DNA from: Candidatus Babelota bacterium
GTDB lineage: Bacteria > Babelota > Babeliae > Babelales > RVW-14
Direction of reading: 5' to 3'
DNA: 49,750 nucleotides
Assembly: GCA_013289515.1 (NCBI GenBank)
Contig: JABCZU010000011.1
Span: forward strand, 1 to 49,750
Numbering within the stretch: position 1 is the stretch's first letter; every line of letters starts with the position of its first letter. The translations under genes and the position numbers were made by a program. Shown here piece after piece: positions 27,988 to 34,734 of this stretch. The notes under the pieces are model-generated. The model saw only the letters and a list, made by a program, of their open reading frames with translations. It did no database searches and was not told where the DNA came from.

Positions 27988-28835
27988 GTATTGGGCTTTT
28001 TGAGTATAATGTCGTTAAACCACTCAGTGCTATCGGACTGTCCGGAGATTTCTGGGCTTTACACCTCGATACATTGATCGCTACGTGGGTTGCGATGGGA
28101 TTTCTTATCATTTTATGCATTCTTGGCCGCTGGTGCATCAGCAAAGAGTGCAATCTGCTATCTGTGGCATACGAGCAGACATTTTCTGTTTTTACCTCGC
28201 TGTGTAAAAATACCGCAGGAATTCTTGATTATCGATCATTTGCCTTCGTTTCAACAATTTTCTTTTTCACCCTATTCTGTTGTTGGGTTGGCGTATTGCC
28301 CTTCAAAATGCACGAAGCAACAACCGATATCAATACGACATTAGCCATAGCACTGTGTAGTTTTACCTACGTGCAATACCGTAAAATACGGGCGCATGGT
28401 ATAAAAGAGTACCTGAAAGAGTTTATTGATCCATTTTTCATGCTCGCACCAATTCATGTGGTTGGAGAACTGTCCAAGATTGCATCCATGGCATTTCGAC
28501 TTTTTGGTAACATTTTGGGCGGTAGCGTCATTATCCTTATGGGCTTTAAGGTAGCCGATGCTTATCAATGGTACTTTTTGTGTGTCCTTGGCCTTGTACT
28601 GCTCCTTGCATTAATCGCTCGCCTCACCAAGCTTTCAGTGCATTATGGCATTATACACAGCTGCCTTACCATGGCATTAACCCCTTTTTTCATACTGCCT
28701 ATGGTGCAAATCACCTTTGGTGTATTGGAGCCATTGCTACAGTCATTTGTACTCACTATGCTCACTGCCACGTATCTATCAATGGGCACGCAAGACCTAG
28801 ATGAACACGACCAACCCAAGGAATTAACCTTATGA
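27984..28835 (+). CDS. atpB: F-type ATP synthase subunit a-like protein
   Basis: The 283-residue polytopic protein carries the marks of Fo subunit a, the stator half-channel protein. These are TDINTTLAIAL, then PIHVVGELSKIASMAFRLFG continuing NILGG, which contains the essential arginine (R172 here), and the last helix with LLQSFVLTMLTATYLS. About five to six membrane helices are seen. Length is somewhat above the usual range. It is flanked by 4-bp ATGA overlaps on both sides, with the AtpR-like gene before and subunit c after. In a normal enzyme subunit a works with the c-ring and is driven by, or drives, F1. No F1 gene or subunit b gene is beside it here. Confidence 0.9.
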   Translation: MSIGLFEYNVVKPLSAIGLSGDFWALHLDTLIATWVAMGFLIILCILGRWCISKECNLLSVAYEQTFSVFTSLCKNTAGILDYRSFAFVSTIFFFTLFCCWVGVLPFKMHEATTDINTTLAIALCSFTYVQYRKIRAHGIKEYLKEFIDPFFMLAPIHVVGELSKIASMAFRLFGNILGGSVIILMGFKVADAYQWYFLCVLGLVLLLALIARLTKLSVHYGIIHSCLTMALTPFFILPMVQITFGVLEPLLQSFVLTMLTATYLSMGTQDLDEHDQPKELTL

Positions 28836-29791
28836 TAACACCGGAACTGTTACACTACGGAGCCGCCGTCACTACCATCATCATCAGTACGCACGGCGCA
28901 GGCATTGCGCTTGGTATTGCCAGTAGTGGTGCCCAAGATGCATTTAATCGTCAGCCAACTGGTCACAATCATGAATTTAGAGCAATGATCATTGGGCTGG
29001 CCCTTATTGAAAGCGGCGCCATAATAGCTCTTGTTACCACCCTGTTAATATTATTACGAGGGGTGCAAAGCATTACGATGGAGTCTGCAATTGTCGAAAT
29101 GAGCATAGGACTCATGGTTGGCATCACGGCTGCTGCTGCAAGTATAGCTTCCAGCTTTGCGGTACGGTCTGCGACGCAGGCTATTGCACGCCAACCCCTC
29201 TTTGCATCAAAGATAATTACTTTTATGCTGTTGTCTCAGACAATTATCGAAGCCCCGGTCATCTTTGCCTTTATCGTAGGCATTATTATTAAAAGTCAGC
29301 TGCCCCATATCACCTTGCTTTCGCAGGCGCTGCATCTGTGTGCCGCAAGTACGGTCATGGCTGTTGGCTGCATAGGTCCTTCAATTGGCCAAGGTATTTT
29401 TAGTTACGCAGCAGGCAAGGCTATTGGCATCAATAAAAATGCTTACAACAGACTCTTTCCTTTTTCGCTGATCAATCAGGCTTTTGTAGAAACGCCCATG
29501 ATTTTTTGTGTATTTTTAGCCATGCTCATGCTCTACACCCCGTTGCCAACAACAACCTCACTCAACGACCCCATCCGCCTCATGACAGCGGGCCTTACCC
29601 TGGCGGTCGGCTCATTTGGCAGCGCCATAGGCATCGGGTATGTTGGAGCGCATAGCTGCAAGCAGATTGCGCTTGAGCCCCACCTGTACGGCACCCTCAT
29701 TCGCGCCACGCTGCTGGTTATCGCCTTCATTGAATCAGTCGGTATTTATGCCCTGATTATCGCGATGTTTTTGATCACCAAGGTGCAGTGA
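28832..29791 (+). CDS. atpE: Four-hairpin fused ATP synthase subunit c
   Basis: The 319-residue protein consists of four c-subunit hairpins in one chain, eight membrane helices in all. The ion-binding carboxylates are E60 (LIESGAIIAL), E140 (TIIEAPVIFAF), E220 (AFVETPMIFCV) and E301 (FIESVGIYALI), spaced 80, 80 and 81 residues apart. Loops carry the RQP signature in hairpins 1 and 2 (NRQP, ARQP) and LEP in hairpin 4. Normal bacterial c is about 75-90 residues with one hairpin. Glutamate rather than aspartate, the E-S/T pairs and ESxGIY recall Na+-binding c-rings; only hairpin 3 keeps the helix-1 glutamine (IGQG, Q187). The four hairpins differ strongly from each other, so the fusion is old. 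The N-terminus has no separate signal peptide. Function with an unusual ring stoichiometry is inferred. Confidence 0.9.
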   Translation: MITPELLHYGAAVTTIIISTHGAGIALGIASSGAQDAFNRQPTGHNHEFRAMIIGLALIESGAIIALVTTLLILLRGVQSITMESAIVEMSIGLMVGITAAAASIASSFAVRSATQAIARQPLFASKIITFMLLSQTIIEAPVIFAFIVGIIIKSQLPHITLLSQALHLCAASTVMAVGCIGPSIGQGIFSYAAGKAIGINKNAYNRLFPFSLINQAFVETPMIFCVFLAMLMLYTPLPTTTSLNDPIRLMTAGLTLAVGSFGSAIGIGYVGAHSCKQIALEPHLYGTLIRATLLVIAFIESVGIYALIIAMFLITKVQ

Positions 29792-29925
29792 GAGCCATTC
29801 TTTTGAAAAGCGGCTCCCTATCCATCTTAAGCCATATAATCTTCAATCTTTTGCAATTTTGTACATTTTTTGGTACAATTATTTTAATTGATGCATAGAT
29901 TCTAGAAAATGATAATCAAGGATTG

Positions 29926-30285
29926 ATGATGCATGATTTAAAGATGATTCTTCGTGTAGCATTTTACAAAGAAACATCAGGGAAAGAGCCAGTGAAAGAA
30001 TGGCTTTATGAGCTTGATAAAAAAGACCGCAAGACAATCGGCGAAGACATTAAGCGCGTACAGTATGGTTGGCCACTTGGCATGCCATTGGTGCGGCCAC
30101 TGGGTAATGGACTATGGGAAGTGCGCAGCACACTTGATACCAAAATAGCACGCATTATTTTCATGACATATTCTGGTCGAATGATTTTGTTGCATGGGTT
30201 TATTAAAAAGAACCAAAAAACACCGGCACCCGACCTTGAACTTGCAAAGAAAAGAGCACAAAAAGTTGATAAGGAAAAGCCATGA
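29926..30285 (+). CDS. RelE/HigB-like toxin (phage Gp49-like family)
   Basis: The 119-residue basic protein fits the HigB/Gp49-like branch of RelE-type mRNA interferases. Marks are FYKETSGKEPVKEWLYEL, MPLVRPLGNGLWEVRS and IARIIFMTYSGRMILLHGFIKKNQKTP. Such toxins cut mRNA at the ribosome when free of their antitoxin. The start is ATGATG at 29926/29929, behind CAAGGATTG. The 3' end overlaps the antitoxin gene by 4 bp (ATGA). The toxin-first order is typical of higBA. It stands alone between the Fo-like operon and the cysteine-rich cluster. Confidence 0.85.
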   Translation: MMHDLKMILRVAFYKETSGKEPVKEWLYELDKKDRKTIGEDIKRVQYGWPLGMPLVRPLGNGLWEVRSTLDTKIARIIFMTYSGRMILLHGFIKKNQKTPAPDLELAKKRAQKVDKEKP

Positions 30286-30566
30286 AAAAGAATACTCATA
30301 TCGGCTCAGATTTTGATGATTTCTTGAAAGAAGAAGGACTTTTGGAAGAAGTCACCGTTACAGCGCTTAAGAGCGTACTTGCATATCTTCTCCAAAAGGA
30401 GATGGAAGAGCATGCCATTCCTCATACCGAAATGGCAAAAAGGCTTGGTACTAGTCGATCAGGCCTAGCCCGACTTCTTGATCCAAAGAATCAGTCAGTA
30501 ACGCTGCTTACCCTCAATAAGGTTGCTTCAGTTTTGGGCAAAAAGCTTGAGATCCGTTTGCATTAA
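30282..30566 (+). CDS. HigA-type antitoxin with XRE helix-turn-helix
   Basis: The 94-residue protein contains a helix-turn-helix of the XRE/Cro type in its second half: HTEMAKRLGTSRSGLARLLD followed by TLLTLNKVASVLGKKLEI. It should neutralise the preceding toxin and repress the shared promoter. The N-terminal part (SDFDDFLKEEG) is acidic and probably contacts the toxin. It overlaps the toxin gene by 4 bp. Its stop lies about 40 bp before the 79-bp leader repeat of the cysteine-rich cluster. Confidence 0.85.
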   Translation: MKKNTHIGSDFDDFLKEEGLLEEVTVTALKSVLAYLLQKEMEEHAIPHTEMAKRLGTSRSGLARLLDPKNQSVTLLTLNKVASVLGKKLEIRLH

Positions 30567-30603
30567 GAAGCTGTTCCTCATATACATTGATACCGCTGAA
30601 AAA

Positions 30604-30682
30604 ACTATTTTTTTACTTCAGTTAAAGCTAGACTCTCTATCGACGTGACGTGACAAAAAGGTCTATCTACCAAGGGAGTACA
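30604..30682 (+). promoter_or_regulatory. Leader repeat, copy 1, before the cysteine-rich gene cluster
   Basis: This 79-bp stretch ends directly at the ATG at 30683 and matches 32153-32231 at about 70 of 79 positions by hand count. It includes the exact shared block GTTAAAGCTAGACTCTCTAT followed by CGACGTGACG. The last 13 bases, which contain the ribosome-binding site, have diverged most. It probably holds a promoter and/or operator shared by two paralogues. Confidence 0.7.
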
Positions 30683-31432
30683 ATGAAGCCGCTTATCGAT
30701 AACAAAACATCATATTTTAGCATACTCGCACTCATTTTTTGTCTTCAAGCTTCACTGCTCTGCATGAGGCCAAACTTTGATGGGCCAATGCCTCATCAAC
30801 CACCACCAGCAGCATATGGCATCAACCTTAATGGCCAGCAGGTTGAGGGAGCCTTTTTTCTTGGTGATAATCAAGGACAAGAGGGTGCACCTCCACATGA
30901 AGGTATGAATGAGGGAGGCCAAAGAAATATAGAAGACGAAGTGCAGCAAGCTTATGGAGGCCATTGTACGCAATGTTGTGCTGCATGCGCGCAGCGATAC
31001 TGTTGTAGTTGCGCGGACTGTAAAAAAATTGTTTGTAATCTTCAATGTATTCAGTGTAAAATTTGTTGTAAAAATTGTATAAATTTCTGCACATATTGCT
31101 TAAAAGGGGTGTTGTTACCAATACTAAACTGCCTAGAATGCTGCGGCTGTTTTCCGTTTCGTTCTGCACATTTTTTCTGCAAGGAAGATCTGAATGCTCA
31201 AGGCAATCCAATTGAAAAGTGTGGGTGCTGTCGAAAAATAGAAAGTCCCGATAGAACGAAATTTGCTCGGTGCTCCTTGTATACATGTTGTTGCTATTGT
31301 ACCGAATCTCATGATAATCATGATGATGAAGAAGACTGCGGCCCCATTATTGTATCATGTCTAACTACACCAAAATGTTATTGTGGCGAATGCTACAAAG
31401 AAAATATTATCGATCTTTCAGGAAGCGCCTAA
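30683..31432 (+). CDS. Cysteine-rich secreted protein, paralogue 1
   Basis: The 249-residue protein starts at the ATG at 30683 after AAGGGAGTACA; the frame opens at 30650 but that part is leader. A signal peptide covers about residues 1-30 (YFSILALIFCLQASLLCM). A P/Q/G-rich region to about 90 is followed by a domain dense in cysteines with CxxC and CC pairs (CTQCCAACAQRYCCSC; CIQCKICCKNCINFC; CLECCGCFPF). A block shared by all three paralogues follows: FxCK(E/D), GNxxxKCxxC, then a C-rich stretch. Such cysteine density suggests a disulphide-stabilised surface or extracellular protein, or metal binding. No known family is recognised. Paralogue 2 starts 4 bp after its stop. Confidence 0.8.
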   Translation: MKPLIDNKTSYFSILALIFCLQASLLCMRPNFDGPMPHQPPPAAYGINLNGQQVEGAFFLGDNQGQEGAPPHEGMNEGGQRNIEDEVQQAYGGHCTQCCAACAQRYCCSCADCKKIVCNLQCIQCKICCKNCINFCTYCLKGVLLPILNCLECCGCFPFRSAHFFCKEDLNAQGNPIEKCGCCRKIESPDRTKFARCSLYTCCCYCTESHDNHDDEEDCGPIIVSCLTTPKCYCGECYKENIIDLSGSA

Positions 31433-31436
31433 GAGT

Positions 31437-32144
31437 ATGAAACTGCTTTTCAACAATCAGACACACTATAGCAACATACTCATGCTCATGCTTTGCCTAC
31501 AAGCTTCCCTGCATGGCATGCAAGAGACAAGCCCTCCTCTGTTGCAATCTCAGCATTATGATCAACCACCGCCACGATACCAGTCTGCTGATAATTCAGT
31601 GCCGTCCTCATTACCACGAGCACAGGCAGTACAACGTGCACCTGATAATGAAAACATGGACAGAGACGACAAGTTGTATGGCACAGGCTATTGCAATACC
31701 TGCAAGCAACGACAAGTACGACGCATCTGCGTAGAATGGTGCGCCTTTTGCGCATTCTGGCCTTGCCTATGTTGCGCACATTGCATTTTTTGCCGCTGTT
31801 GCCATGATGAGAATGATAGCCGCGGAGCAGACAATTGCTACCAAGAGTGTCTCCATTCCTGTGAATGCTGCGCATGTTGTATCTGTCGTTGTGTACCGTT
31901 TTACTGCAAAGATGAATTTGATACTCGCGGCAATTTCGTTGCAAAGTGCTCATGCTGCACAATAGCACAACGCCCCGAGGATCAAAGATTCCAGCGGTAC
32001 AGCTGTTGCCCTTGTTGCTGCTATGCCCAAGATGCGGATCAGATATCATGCCTTATAACAGATGAATGCTGTTTGGGCGAATGCTATCAGCATAAGTGCA
32101 AGCGCTGCGCGTATGATCCAAGTGATCAAAAAAGTAAAAAGTAA
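31437..32144 (+). CDS. Cysteine-rich secreted protein, paralogue 2
   Basis: The 235-residue protein starts at the ATG at 31437, four bases after the stop of paralogue 1, with AGGAAG in the 3' end of that gene as ribosome-binding site. Its signal peptide (MKLLFNN ... LMLMLCLQASLHG) is almost the same as in paralogue 3. The cysteine-rich domain shows CNTCKQRQVRRIC, CLCCAHCIFCRCC, CECCACCICRC, the shared FYCKDEFDTRGN and KCSCC, then SCCPCCCYAQD. Upstream it lacks the 79-bp leader, so it depends on the paralogue 1 transcript. Unknown function. Confidence 0.8.
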   Translation: MKLLFNNQTHYSNILMLMLCLQASLHGMQETSPPLLQSQHYDQPPPRYQSADNSVPSSLPRAQAVQRAPDNENMDRDDKLYGTGYCNTCKQRQVRRICVEWCAFCAFWPCLCCAHCIFCRCCHDENDSRGADNCYQECLHSCECCACCICRCVPFYCKDEFDTRGNFVAKCSCCTIAQRPEDQRFQRYSCCPCCCYAQDADQISCLITDECCLGECYQHKCKRCAYDPSDQKSKK

Positions 32145-32152
32145 AAACCGAG

Positions 32153-32231
32153 ACTATTTTTTTACTTCGGTTAAAGCTAGACTCTCTATCGACGTGACGT
32201 TACCAAAAGGTCTATCTACCACAGGAACCTA
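32153..32231 (+). promoter_or_regulatory. Leader repeat, copy 2, before cysteine-rich paralogue 3
   Basis: This is the second copy of the 79-bp leader (see 30604-30682), ending directly at the ATG at 32232. The first ~65 bases differ at only about three positions from copy 1, while the coding sequences behind them have diverged much more, which suggests selection on, or recent conversion of, the leader. Confidence 0.7.
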
Positions 32232-33023
32232 ATGAAACTGCTTTTCAACAACAAGACACGCTATTCCAGCATGCTCACACTCATGCTATCCCTCTTCACT
32301 TCCCTGCACGGCATGCAACACGAAGGCCAGCCTTTATTGCAGTCGCAGCATTACAGCCAGCCACCGCAATCACCACCGCCCAATGATAGGTCGATATTCT
32401 TACCACCACCGGCGTATGGCTTGAATCTTAATGGCGAGCGAAGACAAGAGCCCTTTCCTCTTGGTGATTATCAGCAACAAGAGGGTGCGCCGCGTGATGA
32501 AAATATGGACAGAGATGAGGCGATAGCAGAAAATAACGCACGACCACAGCGTAACGATTTTTATACGTGGCTTTGCGACGGTTGCAAAGAGCGATATTGT
32601 TGCAGTTATGACGACTGTACAAGAACTATTGAAATGCAATGTATCTGTTGCAAAAACACATTCATAGAGTGCGCAGAGTGCTTAAAAGACACTGCAAAAA
32701 ATACTGCCTTAGCGGGATGTTCCTGTCTAGAATGCTTTATCTGCTTTCCCTGCCGCTCCCTAGCATTTTGCTGCAAAAAAGAGCGTGATAATTCGGGCAA
32801 TCTGATTGAAAAGTGTGACAGTTGTCGAATAATAAAAAATCCTGATGGACAAAAATATAAAAGATTTTTTTTACGATGCTGCTGCTTGTGTGGTGAGTGC
32901 GGCGTACCTACTGGCGTTGGGGCTGATGATTCTTGCCCTGCATGTACGCCAGTATCATGCCTCACCAGCGATGAATGTTGTTTTGGTTGCTTGCACCAAC
33001 AAGGCTTTTGTGAACAATCATGA
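32232..33023 (+). CDS. Cysteine-rich secreted protein, paralogue 3
   Basis: The 263-residue protein has a signal peptide (about 1-27, LMLSLFTSLHG). A P/Q-rich section shares PPAYGLNLNGE and the DxxQQEGAP pattern with paralogue 1. The cysteine-rich domain (CDGCKERYCCSYDDC; CICCKNTFIECAEC; CSCLECFICFPC) and the conserved block (FCCKKERDNSGN, KCDSC) follow, then CCCLCGECG. The N-terminus resembles paralogue 2 and the middle resembles paralogue 1, so it may be a recombinant or the older form. Its stop overlaps the start of the glycosyltransferase gene (ATGA at 33020), implying co-translation with that gene. Confidence 0.8.
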   Translation: MKLLFNNKTRYSSMLTLMLSLFTSLHGMQHEGQPLLQSQHYSQPPQSPPPNDRSIFLPPPAYGLNLNGERRQEPFPLGDYQQQEGAPRDENMDRDEAIAENNARPQRNDFYTWLCDGCKERYCCSYDDCTRTIEMQCICCKNTFIECAECLKDTAKNTALAGCSCLECFICFPCRSLAFCCKKERDNSGNLIEKCDSCRIIKNPDGQKYKRFFLRCCCLCGECGVPTGVGADDSCPACTPVSCLTSDECCFGCLHQQGFCEQS

Positions 33024-34294
33024 CAACCTCTGCATCCTCAAAAAACAACAACGACCCAACCACACCACACATTGTGTACATCTTGACCAAGCTTGAGCTT
33101 GGTGGCGCACAAAAGGTCTGTCTATCGCTGATGCAGAACCTTGAACGCTCTGGCGTATCGGTAAGTTTGATTACTGGCAGTGAAGGCGTGCTGGTGCCGG
33201 AGGCGCAAAAGTTTTCGTCCGTCTTTTTTCTGCCATCGTTTAAACGCGATATTAGCATTAAGGGCATGTGGGGCGAAATTAAAAACTTCTTTGCGATCAT
33301 TAAAATTTTGCGTGGATTAAAAAAACAGTACCAACATATTATCGTGCACACACACAGTACCAAAGCTGGTCTGATTGGTCGCTGGGCGGCGCTGCTTGTC
33401 GGCATCAAGCACCGTATCCACACGGTGCACGGCTACGGCTTTCATGAGTACCAATCATGGGCACGGTGGCTGCCAATTTATCTGCTTGAACTGATCACCA
33501 GTTTTATCACCACCCACTTTGTCTGCGTTTCTGGCCATGACCGCAGAACCGGCATGCGCCTGTTCCCACGCTTTGCAAAAAAAAGTTCGCTGATTAGGGC
33601 TGCGGTTGAGTGGGAGAAGTTTACTCCGGCGTGTACCATGTCAAATTGTTCTAGCACCGTACGCTCAAATGGTTCGACAAGCTCACCACGAGCGCCATCT
33701 TTAAACACTCACACCAACCTAAAAACAGACTCAAAACCCTTTATCATCGGCACCGTTGCTTGCTTCAAGCCGCAAAAAAATCTATTCGACTTGCTCCAGG
33801 CATTCAAGCAAGCGCATCACACCATAGTGCAAGGCGGCGGCACGGCGCCTGGGCTGCAGATTATTGGTGATGGCATCTTGCGACCAAGCATTGAGGCATG
33901 GATTAAGCACGAGCAGCTTACCCATGCAGTCTCCCTACTTGGCTGGCAGCACGACGTTGCTGGCTGGATGCATCAGTGGGATCTGTTTGCGTTAAGTTCA
34001 TTGTGGGAAGGCTTACCATGCTCAGTGGTAGAAGCACGCCTTTGCAAACTGCCGGTGGTATCATACAGTGTCGGCGGCGTGCCCGAGGTTATTCATAACA
34101 ACACTAATGGCTTTCTGATCACGCCCAAGGACTGGCCCGGGCTGGCGACAACCATCACGAGACTGATCACTGATCAGCATCTTTATACGACATTACGTAA
34201 TCATCACGACGATTTACAAGACTTTAATGACATCGTCATGGCAAAAAACCACAGCCTTCTGTACCAGAAAGTCCTTCAGGCTTCGCATAAATAG
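33020..34294 (+). CDS. Family 4-type glycosyltransferase with in-frame palindromic repeat
   Basis: The 424-residue protein is a GT-B glycosyltransferase. The N-terminal domain starts HIVYILTKLELGGAQKVCLSL, the usual GGA-loop, with IVHTHSTKAGLIGRWAAL. The C-terminal domain has IIGTVACFKPQKNL, LQIIGDG and the catalytic/donor-binding E-x7-E in LWEGLPCSVVEARLCKLPVV. It probably transfers a sugar in cell-surface glycan synthesis at the cytoplasmic side of the inner membrane. Between the two domains about 35 extra residues are present, including NGSTSSPRAP from a dispersed palindromic repeat (33662-33696). It overlaps cysteine-rich paralogue 3 by 4 bp, which might mean that it glycosylates an exported product; that is speculation. 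Confidence 0.88.
   Translation: MTTSASSKNNNDPTTPHIVYILTKLELGGAQKVCLSLMQNLERSGVSVSLITGSEGVLVPEAQKFSSVFFLPSFKRDISIKGMWGEIKNFFAIIKILRGLKKQYQHIIVHTHSTKAGLIGRWAALLVGIKHRIHTVHGYGFHEYQSWARWLPIYLLELITSFITTHFVCVSGHDRRTGMRLFPRFAKKSSLIRAAVEWEKFTPACTMSNCSSTVRSNGSTSSPRAPSLNTHTNLKTDSKPFIIGTVACFKPQKNLFDLLQAFKQAHHTIVQGGGTAPGLQIIGDGILRPSIEAWIKHEQLTHAVSLLGWQHDVAGWMHQWDLFALSSLWEGLPCSVVEARLCKLPVVSYSVGGVPEVIHNNTNGFLITPKDWPGLATTITRLITDQHLYTTLRNHHDDLQDFNDIVMAKNHSLLYQKVLQASHK
33662..33696. repeat. Palindromic repeat in frame in a glycosyltransferase gene
   Basis: CGCTCAAATGGTTCGACAAG followed by CTCACCACGAGCGCC is the reverse complement of the intergenic repeats at 37338-37374 and 43377-43413, with one to three differences. 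It reads RSNGSTSSPRAP in the host gene. Confidence 0.85.
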
Positions 34295-34446
34295 TACCCG
34301 CTCATGCAGAACCCTTTTCAGGACACTGCTATTTAAGTATACTACCTAGAAGTTGTAAAAAAATGCCAGTCGTACATTATGCCTATTTATGGTACAACGC
34401 TGCGCAGAGTATGAAGCACTACAAAGGAAAAAGGGGAGAATTCGGC

Positions 34447-34728
34447 ATGAGAAAGTGTTTAAAGATTCATGTTACAGGCGGGGTCCATGATAATTCTTAT
34501 TGCTTGTTTGTGCAAAAACACGCACAGGGCCTGAGTATAGAAGGGTCTATTCAAGGCAGTGGTGATGACAATGTACTCATTTATGCGTGCGGAGCGTCTG
34601 ATAGCCTTGAAAAATTTATTGATCTTCTCTACAAAGGATCACCTGAATTTAAAATTGATGATGTCATGGCAGAACCCCTAATGCAGGAAAGAGACTTTCG
34701 CGGCGCTTTTAGAATCATCAGCCAGTAA
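34447..34728 (+). CDS. Acylphosphatase-like protein without catalytic residues
   Basis: The 93-residue protein starts best at the ATG at 34447 behind AAAGGGGAGAATTC; the frame opens at 34363. It follows the acylphosphatase fold pattern: KIHVTGGVHDNSYCLFVQKHAQGL against the usual V-x-G-x-VQGVGFR-x-(F/W)V, GSIQGSGDDNVLIYACG against G-x-VxN-x-DGxVE, LEKFIDLLYKGSPEFKIDDV and the final FRGAFRII. The phosphate-binding arginine of GFR is replaced (SYC) and the catalytic asparagine of VRN is a glycine, so hydrolysis of acyl phosphates is unlikely. It may be a binding protein or a decaying gene. It converges on the next gene with a 6-bp gap. Confidence 0.6.
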   Translation: MRKCLKIHVTGGVHDNSYCLFVQKHAQGLSIEGSIQGSGDDNVLIYACGASDSLEKFIDLLYKGSPEFKIDDVMAEPLMQERDFRGAFRIISQ

Positions 34729-34734
34729 CGGCTT

